Below are positions 27,290 through 35,937 of a stretch of DNA of 64,000 nucleotides, in pieces. The stretch covers positions 62,001 through 126,000 of the forward strand of contig JAUXVF010000009.1 of the NCBI GenBank assembly GCA_030680355.1, written 5' to 3'. Each line of letters starts with the position of its first letter. Within the stretch, counting starts at the first letter, position 1. A program made the position numbers and the translations under genes. This stretch comes from Caulobacter sp. (GTDB lineage Bacteria; Pseudomonadota; Alphaproteobacteria; Caulobacterales; Caulobacteraceae). The notes beneath the pieces are model-generated. The model saw only the letters and a program-made list of their open reading frames with translations, had not been told where the DNA came from and searched no databases.

Positions 27290-28777
27290 GCGGAGGGCGT
27301 CAGCATCGGCGGGTAGGTCGAGCGTGGCGAACATCTCCACCCGGTCAGGCCCCAGCTTCGGCGGATAGTACCGGCGCTTGAACGCCATGGGCGTGACCCA
27401 GGCGGCGAGCACCTTGGCCAGGGTCGAGGGTTGCTTTAGCCAGGTGCTGGAAGGCTCCAGCATGTGGAAACCGCGCATGAAGGCGCGCAGCAACGCCGGG
27501 TCGGAGCGTATGGCCGGAGCGACGGCGTCTTCCCCGAAACTCTTCATCAGTCGGGCCTTGAACCGGGGACTGTAGGCCGGGTCGAGCGTGTTTCGGGCGC
27601 GGCGGATCGCCTGGCGATCCTGGGTGCGCATGTCGGTGAAATAGGGCCGCAGATCACGATCCACGGCGGCCTGATAGGCCACGGCCCGGGCCGCCGGGTC
27701 GGTCTGTTCGGCCAGGGTGTCGCGCAACAGAAACGCCTCCACCGCCGCGAAGGAACAGCCGCGCCCATAGAGGGGATTGGTGCGAACCAGACCGTCGCCG
27801 GCGAAGAACAGATTGAGGGCGATCGGCTGGCTCTGATGGATCGTCGAGCGCCAACGACTCTTCAGATCGCCCATCCCGAACACCTTGCTAATCGGCTCGG
27901 ACCGGGCCGGATCGGTCCAGTTGGCTATGCCCGGAAGCAGGGTGCAGATCTGGTCGAACACGTCAGGCCGCATGACCGCCAGCCGCAGGGTCTCCTCGAT
28001 CTCCGGTACGGCCAGGGTGATCGAGAAACAGCCGTTGTCGCCAGGAAACACGCCGTATTTGATGAAACCGAGATCGCCGGCGCCGGGGATGGGGCCCCGT
28101 TCGGGCGGCGTCTGACCAGGCAGGAACCGCCAGTGGCGGGTGTAGTAGAGGATGCCGGCGTCCTCGCTCTCTTCCTCGAAGACGACGCCGGCCTCCGACA
28201 ACCATTCAAAGCCCTGGGACAGGCGCCCGGCCGCGTCGACGACGATGTCGGCGGTCTCTTCCCCCTCAGCGCCATCATCCCCGATCCGCACGCCCCGCGT
28301 GACAAACCGGCCTTCGGCGTCGGGTCCGCCCACAAGGCCCGTGACATTGACGCCGCTGTGCAGCGTGACGCCGGCCATGCGTTCGACATAGCGGCGAATG
28401 ACCAGCTCAAGCGTGGTTCGCCGGCTGGTCAACACGGTCAACGCCTCGTCCTCCGGCTCGGGCCGGTAGCGGTCGCGACTGACGATGGGCAGACCGTCGG
28501 CGAAGCCCATCTCCTGGCAGCCGGCGGCGCGGAGCTCTTCCAGCAGGGCCGGGTGGTTGTCGCGGATGATGTTTCGCAGGCGGGCCAGAAAGGCGTGGCT
28601 GTGCCTGAGGTGACCGACGCCGCGGCGATTCCAGTCGGCGAACGCCTCGTCGGCCCCACCAGTGGGCGTTGGCGGATCGCGTTCGAGCACGTCCACGCGC
28701 CGTCCCGGCCTGGCCAACGCCAGAGCTGTGAACAGGCCGGCCATGCCGGCGCCGATCACGATTATTCGCTCTTCCAT
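27269..28777 (-). CDS. FAD-dependent oxidoreductase (monooxygenase/halogenase-like fold)
   Basis: The product is 502 residues. An N-terminal Rossmann site IVIGAGMAGLFTALALA is followed by an acidic FAD-ribose residue in DVLERD. The second FAD signature is in NLFFAGDGLVRTNPLYGRGCS near residue 330. DIVVDAAGRLS is a mid-protein GD/DG-like segment. No W-x-W-x-I-P halogenase motif is seen. The ~110-residue C-terminal extension is helical and Arg-rich. The substrate is unknown and the gene is monocistronic. Confidence 0.8.
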   Translation of the reverse strand: MEERIIVIGAGMAGLFTALALARPGRRVDVLERDPPTPTGGADEAFADWNRRGVGHLRHSHAFLARLRNIIRDNHPALLEELRAAGCQEMGFADGLPIVSRDRYRPEPEDEALTVLTSRRTTLELVIRRYVERMAGVTLHSGVNVTGLVGGPDAEGRFVTRGVRIGDDGAEGEETADIVVDAAGRLSQGFEWLSEAGVVFEEESEDAGILYYTRHWRFLPGQTPPERGPIPGAGDLGFIKYGVFPGDNGCFSITLAVPEIEETLRLAVMRPDVFDQICTLLPGIANWTDPARSEPISKVFGMGDLKSRWRSTIHQSQPIALNLFFAGDGLVRTNPLYGRGCSFAAVEAFLLRDTLAEQTDPAARAVAYQAAVDRDLRPYFTDMRTQDRQAIRRARNTLDPAYSPRFKARLMKSFGEDAVAPAIRSDPALLRAFMRGFHMLEPSSTWLKQPSTLAKVLAAWVTPMAFKRRYYPPKLGPDRVEMFATLDLPADADALRLGLVAA

Positions 28778-28843
28778 TCAGCATCCCCGCGTTCTGCGAC
28801 GACTATGTCGCGGCCAGAAACGCCCGGCCAGTATGACGCGAGG

Positions 28844-29353
28844 TCAGTTGGCGGCTTTTCGTTTCAGGGCGACATAGAGCGCGCCCTCGCCGCCATGACG
28901 ACGGTGCGCCTGGGACACGCCGGCGACAATGGCGCGCAGCGGCGGCGCGGCCAGCCATTCGGGCGTGAACCGCCGCAGGACGCCGTCACCCAGGGCGCCC
29001 TTGCCGGTGATGACCAGGGCTTCGCGATAGCCTTCCGACCAGACCCGCATGAGGAAGGATTCCAGCGCGGCGCGGGCCTGGTCATGGGTCATGCCGTGCA
29101 GGTCGATGCGGGCGACCAGCGCCTCCGTGTCGCGAACGATCCGGCGCTGGCGGCCCGGCTCGATACGGTCCGGCGGCGTGGCCGGTCCTGGACGAGACGG
29201 GGCGGCGACGGCGGACGGAATGGGAAGGTGCGCCGGCGCCTGCTCAACGGCCGGGGCCTTGACCCCGGGCGCGAGACGACCGGGCAATGGACGAACCGTC
29301 GCGACGACATGGCCCCAGAGATGGAGTTCATCGGCCTTGAGCGTGCGCGGCAT
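28844..29353 (-). CDS. Smr-domain protein
   Basis: The product is 169 residues. The C-terminal Smr (MutS-related) domain is clear: ARIDLHGMTHDQARAALESF, then ALVITGKGALGDGVLR, HRRHGGEGALYVALKRK. The N-terminal ~70 residues are Pro/Ala-rich and look disordered. Stand-alone Smr proteins are nucleases or RNA-binding factors; family members such as SmrB rescue collided ribosomes. It is third in the Tim44-mltA-smr operon, 5 bp after mltA. Confidence 0.92.
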   Translation of the reverse strand: MPRTLKADELHLWGHVVATVRPLPGRLAPGVKAPAVEQAPAHLPIPSAVAAPSRPGPATPPDRIEPGRQRRIVRDTEALVARIDLHGMTHDQARAALESFLMRVWSEGYREALVITGKGALGDGVLRRFTPEWLAAPPLRAIVAGVSQAHRRHGGEGALYVALKRKAAN

Positions 29354-29358
29354 GCCCG

Positions 29359-30516
29359 TCAGCCTCCGGGCGCCACCGGCGCCAGGCGATACATGCGCAG
29401 GACATGGCGAACGCGACCGGCTTCGACCCCGGCGGCATCCCCTCGGCCCAGGTAGAGGTCGGCGCGCACCTCGCCCTTGATCGCCCCGCCTGTATCCAGA
29501 GCGACGGCCAGACGCCGATAGACGGGGAAGGCGCCGGTCAGGGCCGGCGCGCTGGCGTCGATCCAGAACAGCTCGCCCATGTCGTGGCGGCTGGTGTCGA
29601 CCGCCAGGGCCCGACCGGGCGGAAGCGATACCCCGGCGGCGCCGGCGGGGTCGCGGCCGTCATCGTCGCTCAGGCTGAACCAGACATAGCGCGGGTTGAG
29701 CCGCATAACCGCGTCCGCCTCGGGGCCCCGATGCGCGGCAAGCCACGAGCGGATGGCGTCGCCAGACGTGTTGTTATCCGCCAGCAGACCCTGATCGCGC
29801 ATAGGCCGGGCGATGCCCGTGAAAGGGCGACCGTTATGGGCGGCGAAGGCGGCCCGCTTGCGTACGCCGTCCGGGAAGGTCAGGACGCCCGATCCCTGGA
29901 TTTGCAGGAAAAAGAGATCCTCGGCCCGCATCCAGGCGAGAATCGCGCCGCGACCCTCGGTCTCGATTGAAGCGCGCTCGGGATAGGCCTCCATCTTGCC
30001 GCCTCGGCTCCGCCCGACCAGGGTCCGGCCGGGCGTGGCCTCGCCGTCGATGTCGGAGAGGTCGTAGGTCACCAGGTCGTAGGGCTTGCCGCGGACCGGC
30101 ATGTTGAACTCGCCGCCGCGGGTGACCCGGGCTTCATAGATCGGCGCGAAATAGGCGGTCAGCAAGCCTGTGTCGCCGACGGGTTCGGGCCGGAAATTGG
30201 CCTCCAGGAAAGATTTCGCGCCGGCTTCATCGGCCTTGCCGAGGGCCTGGGCCTTGCGGCAGACAAAACCGGTCGCCGCGTCGCGAGACACACCGCAGGT
30301 CGCGCGGAAGGCGCTAAGCGCCGCCAGATGGTCCTCTGCCTCCCAACCGTCCAGGGCCGCGAAGCCCAAGGCGGGCTTGGGCACGACGGGCGTCGGGGGC
30401 AGCGCGACAACAGACGGGGGCGTCTGGACGATTGGCGCCAGCGGCGCCTCGGCTCTGGGCGTCGCGCAAGCCGTCAGGACCAACGCCAGAAGGGCGCCGG
30501 GAACTCGAATTCGCAT
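29359..30516 (-). CDS. mltA: Membrane-bound lytic murein transglycosylase A
   Basis: The product is 385 residues. A lipobox ends at Cys17 (LVLTAC). The MltA barrel (SGVLTFPDGVRKRAAFAAHNG, MRLNPRYVWFS) is followed by the C-terminal 3D domain with the catalytic Asp region LAVALDTGGAIKGEVRADLY. It cleaves peptidoglycan glycan strands from the outer membrane, forming anhydro-muropeptides. Its start overlaps the stop of the Tim44-like gene by one base. Confidence 0.95.
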   Translation of the reverse strand: MRIRVPGALLALVLTACATPRAEAPLAPIVQTPPSVVALPPTPVVPKPALGFAALDGWEAEDHLAALSAFRATCGVSRDAATGFVCRKAQALGKADEAGAKSFLEANFRPEPVGDTGLLTAYFAPIYEARVTRGGEFNMPVRGKPYDLVTYDLSDIDGEATPGRTLVGRSRGGKMEAYPERASIETEGRGAILAWMRAEDLFFLQIQGSGVLTFPDGVRKRAAFAAHNGRPFTGIARPMRDQGLLADNNTSGDAIRSWLAAHRGPEADAVMRLNPRYVWFSLSDDDGRDPAGAAGVSLPPGRALAVDTSRHDMGELFWIDASAPALTGAFPVYRRLAVALDTGGAIKGEVRADLYLGRGDAAGVEAGRVRHVLRMYRLAPVAPGG

Positions 30517-31127
30517 TACGCCTCCGCGGCGTCCACGTTGACCAGCATCCAGTTGGGGTCCCGGCTCTTAAGATTGCGTTCGAATGTCCACAACTCGGCC
30601 GTCCGGCGATCATCGATCCCCTCGCCTTCAGGACCCTTGGTCCGTGACCGGAACTCGGCCAGGAAGCGGACGACCACGCTGGCGACTTCATCCTTGACCG
30701 TGATCGACTCGAGGTCGGACCGGGGCGGGTTCAGGAATTCGACCTTCTCGGTGCGTCCCTCGGCCTCGCGGGCGGTGATCGCCGCTTCGAAGCTGGCCGC
30801 GACCGCCGGGCCCAGAAGATTGTTCAGGGTCGCATGATCTCCGGCCGCGAAGGCGATCACGATCATCTCGTAGGCCTGACGCGCTCCAGACAGAAAATGG
30901 CCGACATCGAAAGAGGGGTCGCGGGCGCGCAGCGCGGGCAAGCCCGACAGGTCCTCGGGACCATCAGCCTCCGGCGACGGCAGGGCGGGGTCGTCATCGA
31001 CCGGCGCCAGCGCCGCTGCGGGCTGGTCTTCGGGTTGGCGGCCGATGCGCCGACCCAGCACCGCATAGAGCTGGTACAGCACCACGGCGGCGAGAACGGC
31101 GAAGATGACGAGTTCGAAGACTTGCAC
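30516..31127 (-). CDS. Tim44-like domain protein (TimA)
   Basis: The product is 203 residues with a GTG start at 31127, the only start that keeps the N-terminal transmembrane helix (LVIFAVLAAVVLYQLYAVLGRR). An acidic Pro/Asp linker leads to the Tim44-like domain (FDVGHFLSGARQAYEMIVIAFAAGDHATLNNLLGPAV, broken here as DVGHFLSGARQAYEMIVIAF). The eukaryotic relative tethers the import motor; the bacterial role, possibly in membrane protein insertion or stress, is not settled. It heads the operon with mltA and smr and is divergent from secB. Confidence 0.9.
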   Translation of the reverse strand: MQVFELVIFAVLAAVVLYQLYAVLGRRIGRQPEDQPAAALAPVDDDPALPSPEADGPEDLSGLPALRARDPSFDVGHFLSGARQAYEMIVIAFAAGDHATLNNLLGPAVAASFEAAITAREAEGRTEKVEFLNPPRSDLESITVKDEVASVVVRFLAEFRSRTKGPEGEGIDDRRTAELWTFERNLKSRDPNWMLVNVDAAEA

Positions 31128-31298
31128 TTAAGGTCCAGATCGTTGACGGCTACAAAGGCTATATAGGCAAGCGCGGCGCCTCCGTAAGGGGCGCAACGTT
31201 GCACGGGCAGGGGCTGCGTGATAGCAGCGCGCCTTCATCATGTCCCGTCCCTCGCGACAGGCGCCCGTCAGATTGACGTCCAGGAACACGAACTCCTC

Positions 31299-31796
31299 AT
31301 GAGCGACACAGTCACCACTCCGCCCGCCGAGACCGGCGGTGACGACAGCCAGCCCGGCTTCCGCATTCTCGCGCAGTTCGTTCGCGACCTGTCGTTCGAG
31401 AACCCCCAGGCGCCGGAATCGTTGCGGTCCGACAGCCAGGGCCTGCAGCCGCAGATCGATATCGGCGTTGAAATGAACGCCCGCAGCCGGCCGGACGGGC
31501 TTTTTGAGGTCGACCTCAAGCTCAACGCCCAGGCCAAGCGCGGCGAGAGCATCGCCTTCCATGTCGAGCTGCTCTACGGCGGTCTGTTCCAGATCACCGG
31601 CATTCCCGACGAGGAAATGGAAGTGGTGCTCATGGTCGAGTGCCCGCGCTTCCTGTTCCCCTTCGCCCGTCGTCTGATATCGGACGTGACGGCCGAGGGT
31701 GGCTTCCCGCCGTTCCAGCTCGAACCCATCGACTTCGCCGGCGTCTACGCCGCGCGCAAGGCCCAGGGCGACAGCGGATTTGTCGGAACGGCCTGA
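31299..31796 (+). CDS. secB: Protein-export chaperone SecB
   Basis: The product is 165 residues from the ATG at 31299 (AGGA twelve bases upstream). The SecB core is evident in [46 protein letters not shown] and the SecA-interacting C-terminal helix. It holds presecretory proteins unfolded for SecA. The 171-bp region shared with the divergent Tim44-like gene contains TTGACG (31143-31148) and CTATAT (31159-31164) elements that may belong to a promoter. The stop is 13 bp from the convergent dnaQ stop. Confidence 0.96.
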   Translation: MSDTVTTPPAETGGDDSQPGFRILAQFVRDLSFENPQAPESLRSDSQGLQPQIDIGVEMNARSRPDGLFEVDLKLNAQAKRGESIAFHVELLYGGLFQITGIPDEEMEVVLMVECPRFLFPFARRLISDVTAEGGFPPFQLEPIDFAGVYAARKAQGDSGFVGTA

Positions 31797-31809
31797 GCGG
31801 CCGGTCTGA

Positions 31810-32511
31810 TCAGAGACCAAATTTAAGCCAGACGGCCCTGTCCTTGAGCGAACCGCGCACGAACGCCTCGTGCGCGGCGCGTTCGATCGCCGTGCAGCGA
31901 GGCGGCAGCGGACGCGGGCGGGCGCCGTAGGCGATGGACTGGATCGGCGCGCCGGGTGAGCGCTCCACGGGCGCGCTGGTCAGATCCAGCCCCCGCTCCT
32001 TGCCGCCCTGCAGCTCGAGATAGACCATCGCCAGCAACTGGGCGTCGATCAAAGCCCCGTGCTTCTCGCGTTCGGCGAGCGAGATTTTCATGCGTTTGCA
32101 AAGCGCATCGAGCGAATTGTACATCCCCGGAAACCGCTTCTTGGCCAGGGCCAGGGTGTCGATCCACTGATCGGCGGACGTCGGGGTGCGGCCGCACCGC
32201 TCGAGCTCGGCGTTGACGAAGCCGCGGTCAAACGGGGCGTTGTGGGCGACGATCATGTCCTCGCCGACAAACTCCAGAAACCCTTCGGCGATCTCGGGAA
32301 AGCGGGGCTTGCCGTGCAACGAGGCGAGGCTGATGCCGTGAACCCGCTCGGCGTCGGGATCGATGTCCCGGTCGGGATGGACGTACTGATGATAGGTCTC
32401 GCCGGTCGGGATATAGTCGACGACCTCGACGCAGGCGACCTCGATCAGCCGATGGCCGGTCCTGGGATCCAGTCCGGTGGTCTCGGTGTCGAGAACGATA
32501 TGACGCGCCAT
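31810..32511 (-). CDS. dnaQ: DNA polymerase III epsilon subunit (proofreading exonuclease)
   Basis: The product is 233 residues from the ATG at 32511; an upstream open frame belongs to coaE. The exonuclease motifs are intact: Exo I VLDTETTGLDP (Asp8, Glu10), Exo II VAHNAPFDRGFVNAE, Exo III HGALIDAQLLAMVY. It provides 3'-5' proofreading to the replicase. It closes the ori-proximal operon PSRP-maf-aroE-coaE-dnaQ, 7 bp after coaE. Confidence 0.96.
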   Translation of the reverse strand: MARHIVLDTETTGLDPRTGHRLIEVACVEVVDYIPTGETYHQYVHPDRDIDPDAERVHGISLASLHGKPRFPEIAEGFLEFVGEDMIVAHNAPFDRGFVNAELERCGRTPTSADQWIDTLALAKKRFPGMYNSLDALCKRMKISLAEREKHGALIDAQLLAMVYLELQGGKERGLDLTSAPVERSPGAPIQSIAYGARPRPLPPRCTAIERAAHEAFVRGSLKDRAVWLKFGL

Positions 32512-32518
32512 GGGCTCT

Positions 32519-33148
32519 TCATTGGCCCGCTTCGCCGACCGCTTCAAGCGGTCCGGCGTCGACATCGCGCAGTCGGGCCAGCACGGCCCTGACCTGGGCC
32601 CGCGCGGGCTCAAGTCCCTGGCTTGTGTCGATGATGAAATGGGCCCGCACGCGCTTTTCGACGTCAGCCATCTGCCGCGCCAGGATGGCGTCCAGCTTGG
32701 CTTCGTCCATGCCCGGACGGGCCAGCACCCGCGCGCGCTGAACATCAGCGGGGGCGGAGACGACGACGACCGCGTCGACCCGCTTCTCCCCGCCCGTTTC
32801 GAACAGCAGCGGGATATCGAGCACGACGATATCAGCGCCGGCAGCCTGGGCGCTTTCGAAAAAGGCGACACGACTGGCCCCGACCAGGGGGTGGACGATG
32901 GCTTCCAGCTGTTTGAGCGCCTCCGGGACGCCGATCACCCTCTGACTGAGAACGGCCCGGTCGACGGCGCCGTCCCTGACCACGCCGGGAAACGCCGCCT
33001 CGATCGGCGCAACCGCCGCCCCGCCCCGGGCATAGAGGGCGTGGACCTCGGCGTCGGCGTCATAAACAGGCACGCCCTCGGCCGCGAACATCGCCGCGGT
33101 CGTCGATTTTCCCATCCCGATGGAACCGGTCAGACCGACGGTGATCAT
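32519..33148 (-). CDS. coaE: Dephospho-CoA kinase
   Basis: The product is 209 residues of a P-loop kinase with GSIGMGKST at residues 8-16. [22 protein letters not shown] and the arginine lid ([22 protein letters not shown]) are typical of CoaE. It phosphorylates the 3' hydroxyl of dephospho-CoA, the last step of CoA synthesis. It overlaps aroE by 4 bp. Confidence 0.95.
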   Translation of the reverse strand: MITVGLTGSIGMGKSTTAAMFAAEGVPVYDADAEVHALYARGGAAVAPIEAAFPGVVRDGAVDRAVLSQRVIGVPEALKQLEAIVHPLVGASRVAFFESAQAAGADIVVLDIPLLFETGGEKRVDAVVVVSAPADVQRARVLARPGMDEAKLDAILARQMADVEKRVRAHFIIDTSQGLEPARAQVRAVLARLRDVDAGPLEAVGEAGQ

Positions 33149-33990
33149 GCCGTTTCTCCAATGGCCGCCAGCGCCAGGGCCCGCACATCAACCGCCTCGG
33201 ACGGGGCCTGTCCGAAGAAGGCCTCGAAACTGGGGACAGCCTGCTGGATCAGCATCTCCAGGCCATCGACGGTGCGCAGACCCTGGGCCGCCGCCCGCAC
33301 AAGAAACGCCGTGCGGAGGGGCTTGTAGACCATGTCCATGACCACAACGGTGGCCGGCGCCCTGGCAAGATCGATCTCCGGTCCCGCACCACCGCCAAGG
33401 CCCAGGGCTGTGGCGTTGACGATCAGGGCGGCATCCGACAGGGCGTCGATAGCGTCCACGGCCCTGACAACGCCGCCGATGTCCCGCGCCAGGGCCTCTG
33501 CCCGGGCCGCGGTCCGATTGACGATCCGGATGTCGGGGGCGCCGGCCAGACTCAGCGCCGCCGCCGCGCCCCGGGCCGCGCCGCCGGCCCCCAGAATGAC
33601 GACCGGGCCGCTCGACGGGTCAAAGCCCGGCGCCTGGACCGCCACGGCCCCCAACAGGCCAAGACCGTCGGTGTTGTCAGCGAAGATGCGTCCGTCTTGC
33701 CGGAACAGCAGCAGGTTGGCGGCGCCGGCCAGCCGGGCGCGCTCGCTGCGGTCATCGGCGACGGCCAGCGCCTCTTCCTTGAAGGGCATGGTCACATTGA
33801 CCCCGCGGATGACCCCGCCGCGAAGGCCTTCGACCAGGGCGACAAAGCCGCTCGCGGTCGGCGCCAGCGGAACATAGGCCGCGTTCAGCCCCATCGCCGC
33901 GATCCAGGCGTTGTGCAGCACGGGGCTGAGCGACTGGACCACGGGTCGGCCGACAATCCCGGCCACCATGGCCGCGCCGGTGATGCTCAT
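33145..33990 (-). CDS. aroE: Shikimate dehydrogenase (NADP)
   Basis: The product is 281 residues. The substrate site [10 protein letters not shown], the catalytic Lys in [10 protein letters not shown], the Asp in [12 protein letters not shown] and the NADP loop [14 protein letters not shown] are all present. It reduces dehydroshikimate in the aromatic pathway. It overlaps maf (upstream) and coaE (downstream) by 4 bp each. Confidence 0.96.
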   Translation of the reverse strand: MSITGAAMVAGIVGRPVVQSLSPVLHNAWIAAMGLNAAYVPLAPTASGFVALVEGLRGGVIRGVNVTMPFKEEALAVADDRSERARLAGAANLLLFRQDGRIFADNTDGLGLLGAVAVQAPGFDPSSGPVVILGAGGAARGAAAALSLAGAPDIRIVNRTAARAEALARDIGGVVRAVDAIDALSDAALIVNATALGLGGGAGPEIDLARAPATVVVMDMVYKPLRTAFLVRAAAQGLRTVDGLEMLIQQAVPSFEAFFGQAPSEAVDVRALALAAIGETA

Positions 33991-34583
33991 AGGGGCAGGG
34001 CTCCGTGACGTCTGAGCAGATCCAGAAGGCCCATCAAGGGCAGCCCCAGGATGGTGAAATAGTCGCCGTCGATCCGGGAGAACAGCTGCACGCCGTCATC
34101 TTCCAGCCGGTAGCAGCCCACCGAGCCGAGGAGTTCATCCCCCGCCCGGGCGAGAAAGGCGTCGAGGAAGGCGTCGCTGAACGGCCGCATGGTCAGACGC
34201 GCCGCCGGGACCTCACGCCAGATGGCCTCCCCGTCGCGGGCGACAACGACCGCCGAATGCAGTTTGTGGGTCTTGCCGCGCAACAACCGCAGACGATCGC
34301 GGGCCTCAGCGATGGTTTGAGCCTTGTCGAACAACTGTCCGTCGAGATCGAGGGTCTGGTCGGCGCCGATGACCAGGGTGCCGGGACGTGTTCGGGAAAT
34401 CCTGATGGCCTTGAGCTCGGCCAGGGCGTCGGCGATCTCCCGCGGGCCCTGCCCCTCGGCGAGCAGACCCGCCTTGACCGCATCCTCGTCCACACCGGCG
34501 ACAACGGTTTCGAAGCTGACGCCCGCCGCTCTGAGCACGGCGGTGCGAGCCTGGCTCTTCGAGGCCAGAATGACATCGGTCAT
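33987..34583 (-). CDS. maf: Maf-family nucleoside-triphosphate pyrophosphatase
   Basis: The product is 198 residues. N-terminal ASKSQARTAVLRAAG, the metal segment VIGADQTLDLDG and GCYRLEDDGVQLFSRIDGD, TILGLPLMGLL are Maf signatures. The usual SxSPRR start is SKSQART here, as in the YceF-like subgroup (7-methyl-GTP specificity in E. coli). It probably sanitises modified nucleotides. ATGA overlaps join it to PSRP and aroE. Confidence 0.92.
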   Translation of the reverse strand: MTDVILASKSQARTAVLRAAGVSFETVVAGVDEDAVKAGLLAEGQGPREIADALAELKAIRISRTRPGTLVIGADQTLDLDGQLFDKAQTIAEARDRLRLLRGKTHKLHSAVVVARDGEAIWREVPAARLTMRPFSDAFLDAFLARAGDELLGSVGCYRLEDDGVQLFSRIDGDYFTILGLPLMGLLDLLRRHGALPL

Positions 34584-35428
34584 CCCAACACCTCGACCTG
34601 GCCACGGTCGCCCGACAGGTGGTTGATGATGGCCGCGGCCGTTTCCTCGACCGATCGCCGGGTGACGTCGATGACTGGCCAGCCCATCCGCTCGAACAGA
34701 CGGCGGGCGGCAATGATCTCCTCCCGCACCGAGTCCTGATCAACATAGGTGCTTTCCCGCTGCTCATTGAGCGACAGCAACCGGTTTCGGCGGATCTGGA
34801 TCAGTCGGTCAGGCGAGGCGATCAGACCCACGACCAGGGTCTTTTTCAGATTGAGCAGCGCCGGCGGCAGAGGCGCGCCGGGCACCAGGGGCACATTGGC
34901 CGCCCGGACGCCCCGGTGGGCGAGATAGATGCAGGTCGGGGTTTTCGATGTGCGGGAAACACCGACGAGAATGACATCGGCCTGTTCCAGATCCTGGCCG
35001 CCCTGCCCGTCGTCATGACCGATGGCGTAGTTCAGGGCCTCCATACGGTTGAAATAGTCGGTGTCCAGCGCGTGCTGGGCGCCGACCCGGCTCGAGATCG
35101 GCGCGCCGAGGTAACGGGACATCGCGGCGACCACCGGATCCAGCGCCGCGATGCAGGGGAAATCATGCCGCCGGCAGCCTTCCTCAAGCACCGAGCGCAG
35201 CGTCGGATCGATGATCGTGTGCATCACCAGGCCCGGCGAACCGGCGATTTCTTCAAGGGCCCGCTCAAGCTGGCGAGTCGACCGCACGAGCGCATAGATA
35301 TGCTCGATCGGCAGAATCTCGGTGAACCGGGCGCAAACGGCGCGCGCCATGGCGTTCAGCGTCTCGCCCGTGGAGTCGGAAACGAGATGAATATGAAAAT
35401 AGGTGGCCAGGCGGGTTGGAGCGGTCAT
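34580..35428 (-). CDS. ppsR: Pyruvate, phosphate dikinase regulatory protein (PSRP, DUF299)
   Basis: The product is 282 residues from the ATG at 35428, with GGAAG five bases upstream; another ATG at 35440 has no ribosome site. HLVSDSTGETLNAMARAV at the N-terminus and the P-loop-like GVSRTSKTPTCIYLAHRG are diagnostic of DUF299 kinase/pyrophosphorylases. These phosphorylate and dephosphorylate pyruvate phosphate dikinase or PEP synthase; the target gene is not in the window. It is the first gene left of the putative origin, the same place as CC_0001 in Caulobacter crescentus. Confidence 0.93.
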   Translation of the reverse strand: MTAPTRLATYFHIHLVSDSTGETLNAMARAVCARFTEILPIEHIYALVRSTRQLERALEEIAGSPGLVMHTIIDPTLRSVLEEGCRRHDFPCIAALDPVVAAMSRYLGAPISSRVGAQHALDTDYFNRMEALNYAIGHDDGQGGQDLEQADVILVGVSRTSKTPTCIYLAHRGVRAANVPLVPGAPLPPALLNLKKTLVVGLIASPDRLIQIRRNRLLSLNEQRESTYVDQDSVREEIIAARRLFERMGWPVIDVTRRSVEETAAAIINHLSGDRGQVEVLG

Positions 35429-35468
35429 CACGTCTTCCATAGGGCGCCGGGAGCGCCGGGACCAACCC

Positions 35469-35477
35469 TGTGGATGG
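35469..35477 (-). promoter_or_regulatory. DnaA box candidate 1
   Basis: The minus strand reads CCATCCACA, keeping the ATCCACA core of the Caulobacter G-box (TGATCCACA). It lies five bases from the first CtrA site, the same proximity seen at Cori. Confidence 0.5.
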
Positions 35478-35481
35478 GGCG

Positions 35482-35497
35482 TTAACGAAGCCTTAAC
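35482..35497 (+). promoter_or_regulatory. CtrA site 1 (origin)
   Basis: TTAACGAAGCCTTAAC matches TTAA-N7-TTAAC exactly. CtrA-P binding at such sites represses initiation in swarmer cells in C. crescentus. Confidence 0.88.
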
Positions 35498-35519
35498 CAA
35501 TCGGGCGCCGATTGGGTGT

Positions 35520-35528
35520 TTATCCACC
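35520..35528 (+). promoter_or_regulatory. DnaA box candidate 2
   Basis: TTATCCACC differs from TTATCCACA at the last base only. It is 23 bp from CtrA site 1. Confidence 0.6.
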
Positions 35529-35692
35529 CCTGTCCGGCCTTCCGTGAGCAGCCTGTGCGCCCGGAGGATAACCGGGGTGGGCCGGCGTTCCACTATCCCC
35601 AGGCTCGTCCATAATGCTTGCCGGAGAGAAGGGTCTCTTTCGGTAGGGCTGGATGATCACGGCCAGACGCCGACTTCTGCCCGGCGGGAGCT

Positions 35693-35707
35693 TTAACCTT
35701 TCGTTAA
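35693..35707 (+). promoter_or_regulatory. CtrA site 2 (origin)
   Basis: TTAA-CCTTTCG-TTAA, both half sites intact with 7-bp spacing; the C following the second half in the extended consensus is G here. Confidence 0.85.
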
Positions 35708-35866
35708 GGAATTCCGATAGCTGGACATTTCGTCCCCGGACTTCACAGCGGGCCCCCGGGCCTGGGGACAGACACGGTATGGCTGGGTCATACCAGCGGG
35801 ACAGCTGTTTTTCCGGCCAGTTTGTCCCTGTGGCGCCCCGACCCTACTGCCTCTCCCTCATCCTTC

Positions 35867-35881
35867 TTAATCTCTTATTAA
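35867..35881 (+). promoter_or_regulatory. CtrA site 3 (origin / hemE promoter)
   Basis: TTAA-TCTCTTA-TTAA, intact half sites with 7-bp spacing. It is 56 bp before the hemE ATG, in the AT-rich block, so it could affect both the origin and hemE transcription. Confidence 0.85.
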
Positions 35882-35937
35882 GTATGAAAAGGGGCGGTGG
35901 ACTTGCCTCTCGCCACGCTGGCCCTATCAAGGCGACG

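Larger units (their letters stand above)
35429..35937. other. Putative chromosomal replication origin (Cori-like)
   Basis: This 509-bp gap lies between the divergent PSRP operon and hemE, the same location as Cori in C. crescentus. It contains three TTAA-N7-TTAA CtrA sites, two sequences close to the DnaA consensus (35469-35477 and 35520-35528), and two TCCCCA elements (35596-35601, and inverted at 35763-35768) resembling Caulobacter W-boxes. A GGTATG/CATACC inverted repeat lies at 35776-35794, and there is an AT-rich block near 35860-35890 just before hemE. The hemE promoter must also be here. Origin function is inference from synteny and sites. Confidence 0.85.
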
